Assembly (NCBI GenBank): GCA_964345695.1
Contig: CAYFSC010000164.1
Location: forward strand, 1 to 6,669
Origin: CAYFSC01 sp964345695
GTDB lineage: Bacteria > Bacteroidota > Rhodothermia > Rhodothermales > Salinibacteraceae
Reading direction: 5' to 3'
Length of the DNA stretch: 6,669 nucleotides
Under the pieces are notes generated by a model. The model saw only the letters and a list, made by a program, of their open reading frames with translations, was not told the DNA's origin and did no database searches. A program made the position numbers and the translations under genes. Within the stretch, counting starts at the first letter, position 1, and each line of letters opens with the position of its first letter. Of this stretch, positions 5,293 through 6,669 are shown in pieces.

Positions 5293-6648
5293 CTACACGG
5301 TGCGGAGGGCCTCGGCGGGTTCGATGTGGGCGGCGCGGCGGGCCGGGACGATGCCTGCTCCGAGGCTGATGAGAACGGCTCCGGCGAAGATGCCGAGCAG
5401 CATCCACGGAGACACCTCGAATATCGTAACAGGCGGCACCCCGAGTGTGTCGAGATAGCGGTTGACGCCCCAGTCGAGCGCGACGACGAGCCCTCCGCCG
5501 AACGCGAGCCCGGCGGCAGCACCCAGGGCGCCGAGCGCGGCGCTCTCCATCACGAACAGACGCTGGAGATCCGTTGCACTGCCGCCCACAGCCATCATGA
5601 TGCCGATCTCCGGAACCCGCTCGCGAACATTCATCAGGATCGTGTTCACGATCCCGATGCCGGCTACGATCAGTGCGATCGCGCCGATGATACCAAGCGC
5701 CAGATCCAGGATCAGGAAGAGCTGCTCCAGCCGCTTGTACTGCTCGAGGAAGCTTGTGGTGTAGACGCCCATCCGCTCGATGGCCGACCGGACGCGCGCC
5801 GGGTCGGCCGCCGGGCTGAGCTGCACGCGCACCGCCGCGTATCCCTTGCGGGTTTCGGCATTGCGGAAAAGCAGGTCGAGCGTAGAGAAGAACGTAACCT
5901 TCTGAAGCGTGCGTGCGAAGCCGGTGGGAACCAGAACGCGCGTGAGGCCCGTGAGCGGCTGCTGTGACTCCGACAGGAGGCCCACCACCCGAACGCGGTA
6001 CGGGCGCTGTCCCATCGGTAGGGCGCGCAGGCCACTCGTGAAGAGCGCACCCACCTCACGCAGCGCCTGGAAATTGAGCGAGGCCGTCACGAGCCGCACG
6101 CTGTCGCCCACCGCAGCCTCGGGACGGGCGTAGCCCAGGCGCTCTGTCATCGACGGACTGAGCAGGACCGCGGCCTCCGACGAGTCGGCGAAGAAGCGGC
6201 CGGCGATGGGCTGGTAGGCCTCGATGGTGCGAAAAGCCATGGGGATGGCTTCGGCACTCACGGCGATCTCGCCCCGATCGCTGCGCACGGCCGCCGGGAA
6301 GGTGACCTCCGGATACGCGGCGAGCACGCCGTTCATCTGCTCCATCGCGCGAACGAGGCTGTCGGTGAGAGGCACCTGCTCGCCCGGAGGACGGACGGAG
6401 TCGGGGACGGAGAGGGAGCGCGTCGATCCGGTCATGGCAGGAATCTGGTGCGCCGTCACCCGCAGTGTGTTCCGGAGCTCCAGCGCGTTGAACTCGCGCT
6501 CCGCATTTTGTTGCAGGCCGGCCCCGTAGGCCAGCAGCGCAAGCAGCGCCGCCACCCCGATGGCCACGCCGATGCCGGTCAGCACGCTGCGGGCCCGATT
6601 GCGCCACAGGTTGTCCCACGCGAGCTTGAGGAGGTCGGCGAGACGCAT
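5293..6648 (-). CDS. MacB/FtsX-family ABC transporter permease
   Basis: A 451-aa inner-membrane permease with the MacB layout. Helix 1 is at about 22-42 after a basic NLWRNRAR segment. A periplasmic MacB core-like domain (about 45-305) follows. Then come three C-terminal FtsX helices at about 310-334, 368-392 and 414-434. Family motifs are clear: NTILMNVRERVPEIGIMMAVGGS (335-357) between helices 2 and 3 and VPARRAAHIEPAEALR (434-449) at the C-terminus. Such permeases work with a separate ATPase, and often a periplasmic adaptor, to power lipoprotein, peptide or drug export by mechanotransmission. No ATPase domain is fused here. Just before the ATG, the minus strand reads EHSDP and a stop (6669-6652), 3 nt from the start, as expected if an upstream co-transcribed gene, perhaps the ATPase, ends there. 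The substrate cannot be told. It converges on sppA across 67 bp. Confidence 0.92.
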   Translation of the reverse strand: MRLADLLKLAWDNLWRNRARSVLTGIGVAIGVAALLALLAYGAGLQQNAEREFNALELRNTLRVTAHQIPAMTGSTRSLSVPDSVRPPGEQVPLTDSLVRAMEQMNGVLAAYPEVTFPAAVRSDRGEIAVSAEAIPMAFRTIEAYQPIAGRFFADSSEAAVLLSPSMTERLGYARPEAAVGDSVRLVTASLNFQALREVGALFTSGLRALPMGQRPYRVRVVGLLSESQQPLTGLTRVLVPTGFARTLQKVTFFSTLDLLFRNAETRKGYAAVRVQLSPAADPARVRSAIERMGVYTTSFLEQYKRLEQLFLILDLALGIIGAIALIVAGIGIVNTILMNVRERVPEIGIMMAVGGSATDLQRLFVMESAALGALGAAAGLAFGGGLVVALDWGVNRYLDTLGVPPVTIFEVSPWMLLGIFAGAVLISLGAGIVPARRAAHIEPAEALRTV

Positions 6649-6669
6649 GGCTCAGGGATCCGAGTGTTC

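Noticed and set aside
3249..5522. A 757-codon minus-strand open frame opposite sppA
   Set aside because: It lies antisense to sppA, whose protease motifs are unmistakable. Its translation is rich in Arg, Ala, Val and His with no domain, as expected of a GC-rich antisense shadow, and it also overlaps the permease gene in another frame.
4957..5967. A 336-codon plus-strand open frame across the sppA end and the permease
   Set aside because: It overlaps two well-supported genes and its product is highly charged with no domain.
6652..6669. The end of an upstream minus-strand gene (EHSDP then TGA)
   Set aside because: Only five codons are visible before the window edge. The stop 3 nt before the permease ATG fits an operon, but this is too short to annotate as a gene.

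Overview
The window is GC-rich and gene-dense, with mostly unrecognisable Shine-Dalgarno sites. The proteins (a CysM-like cysteine synthase, an SppA peptidase fused to a beta-barrel-like domain, a MacB-like permease, moderately acidic sequences) suggest a member of the Bacteroidota/Rhodothermota side, perhaps a halophilic Salinibacter-type Rhodothermia bacterium. That assignment is an inference from protein flavour only.

Layout. Positions 1-963 (minus) hold a complete PLP-dependent cysteine synthase. Its 5' leader, 964-1169 (minus), looks like a complete transcription attenuator. It has a 31-residue leader ORF with five Cys codons in a six-codon run (CCPCCC), a 7-bp hairpin whose loop holds those codons, an intrinsic terminator ending in six T, and an 8-nt segment in the leader ORF that perfectly complements the 5' arm of the terminator. 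An AT-richer divergent region follows (1170-1334). Next comes a plus-strand gene for an unrecognised five-helix membrane protein (1335-2030), which converges on a minus-strand gene for a small membrane protein with an HEAGH zinc-peptidase-like motif (2043-2567). A divergent intergenic region with an imperfect inverted repeat (2568-2753) precedes a plus-strand gene (2754-5225) for an exported SppA-type protease with both catalytic residues and a long barrel-like N-terminal region. It converges on a minus-strand MacB/FtsX-family ABC permease (5293-6648), whose partner genes probably lie beyond the right edge.

How the genes relate. The genes do not form one operon: they alternate in strand and look like housekeeping or envelope functions. 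The one clear regulatory unit is the cysteine leader plus cysteine synthase. In it, scarce charged tRNA-Cys would stall a ribosome on the Cys run, favour the antiterminator and switch on cysteine synthesis. This feedback loop is the most interesting content of the window. Polycysteine leader peptides acting as cysteine attenuators are known from mycobacteria; I know of no description in this lineage.
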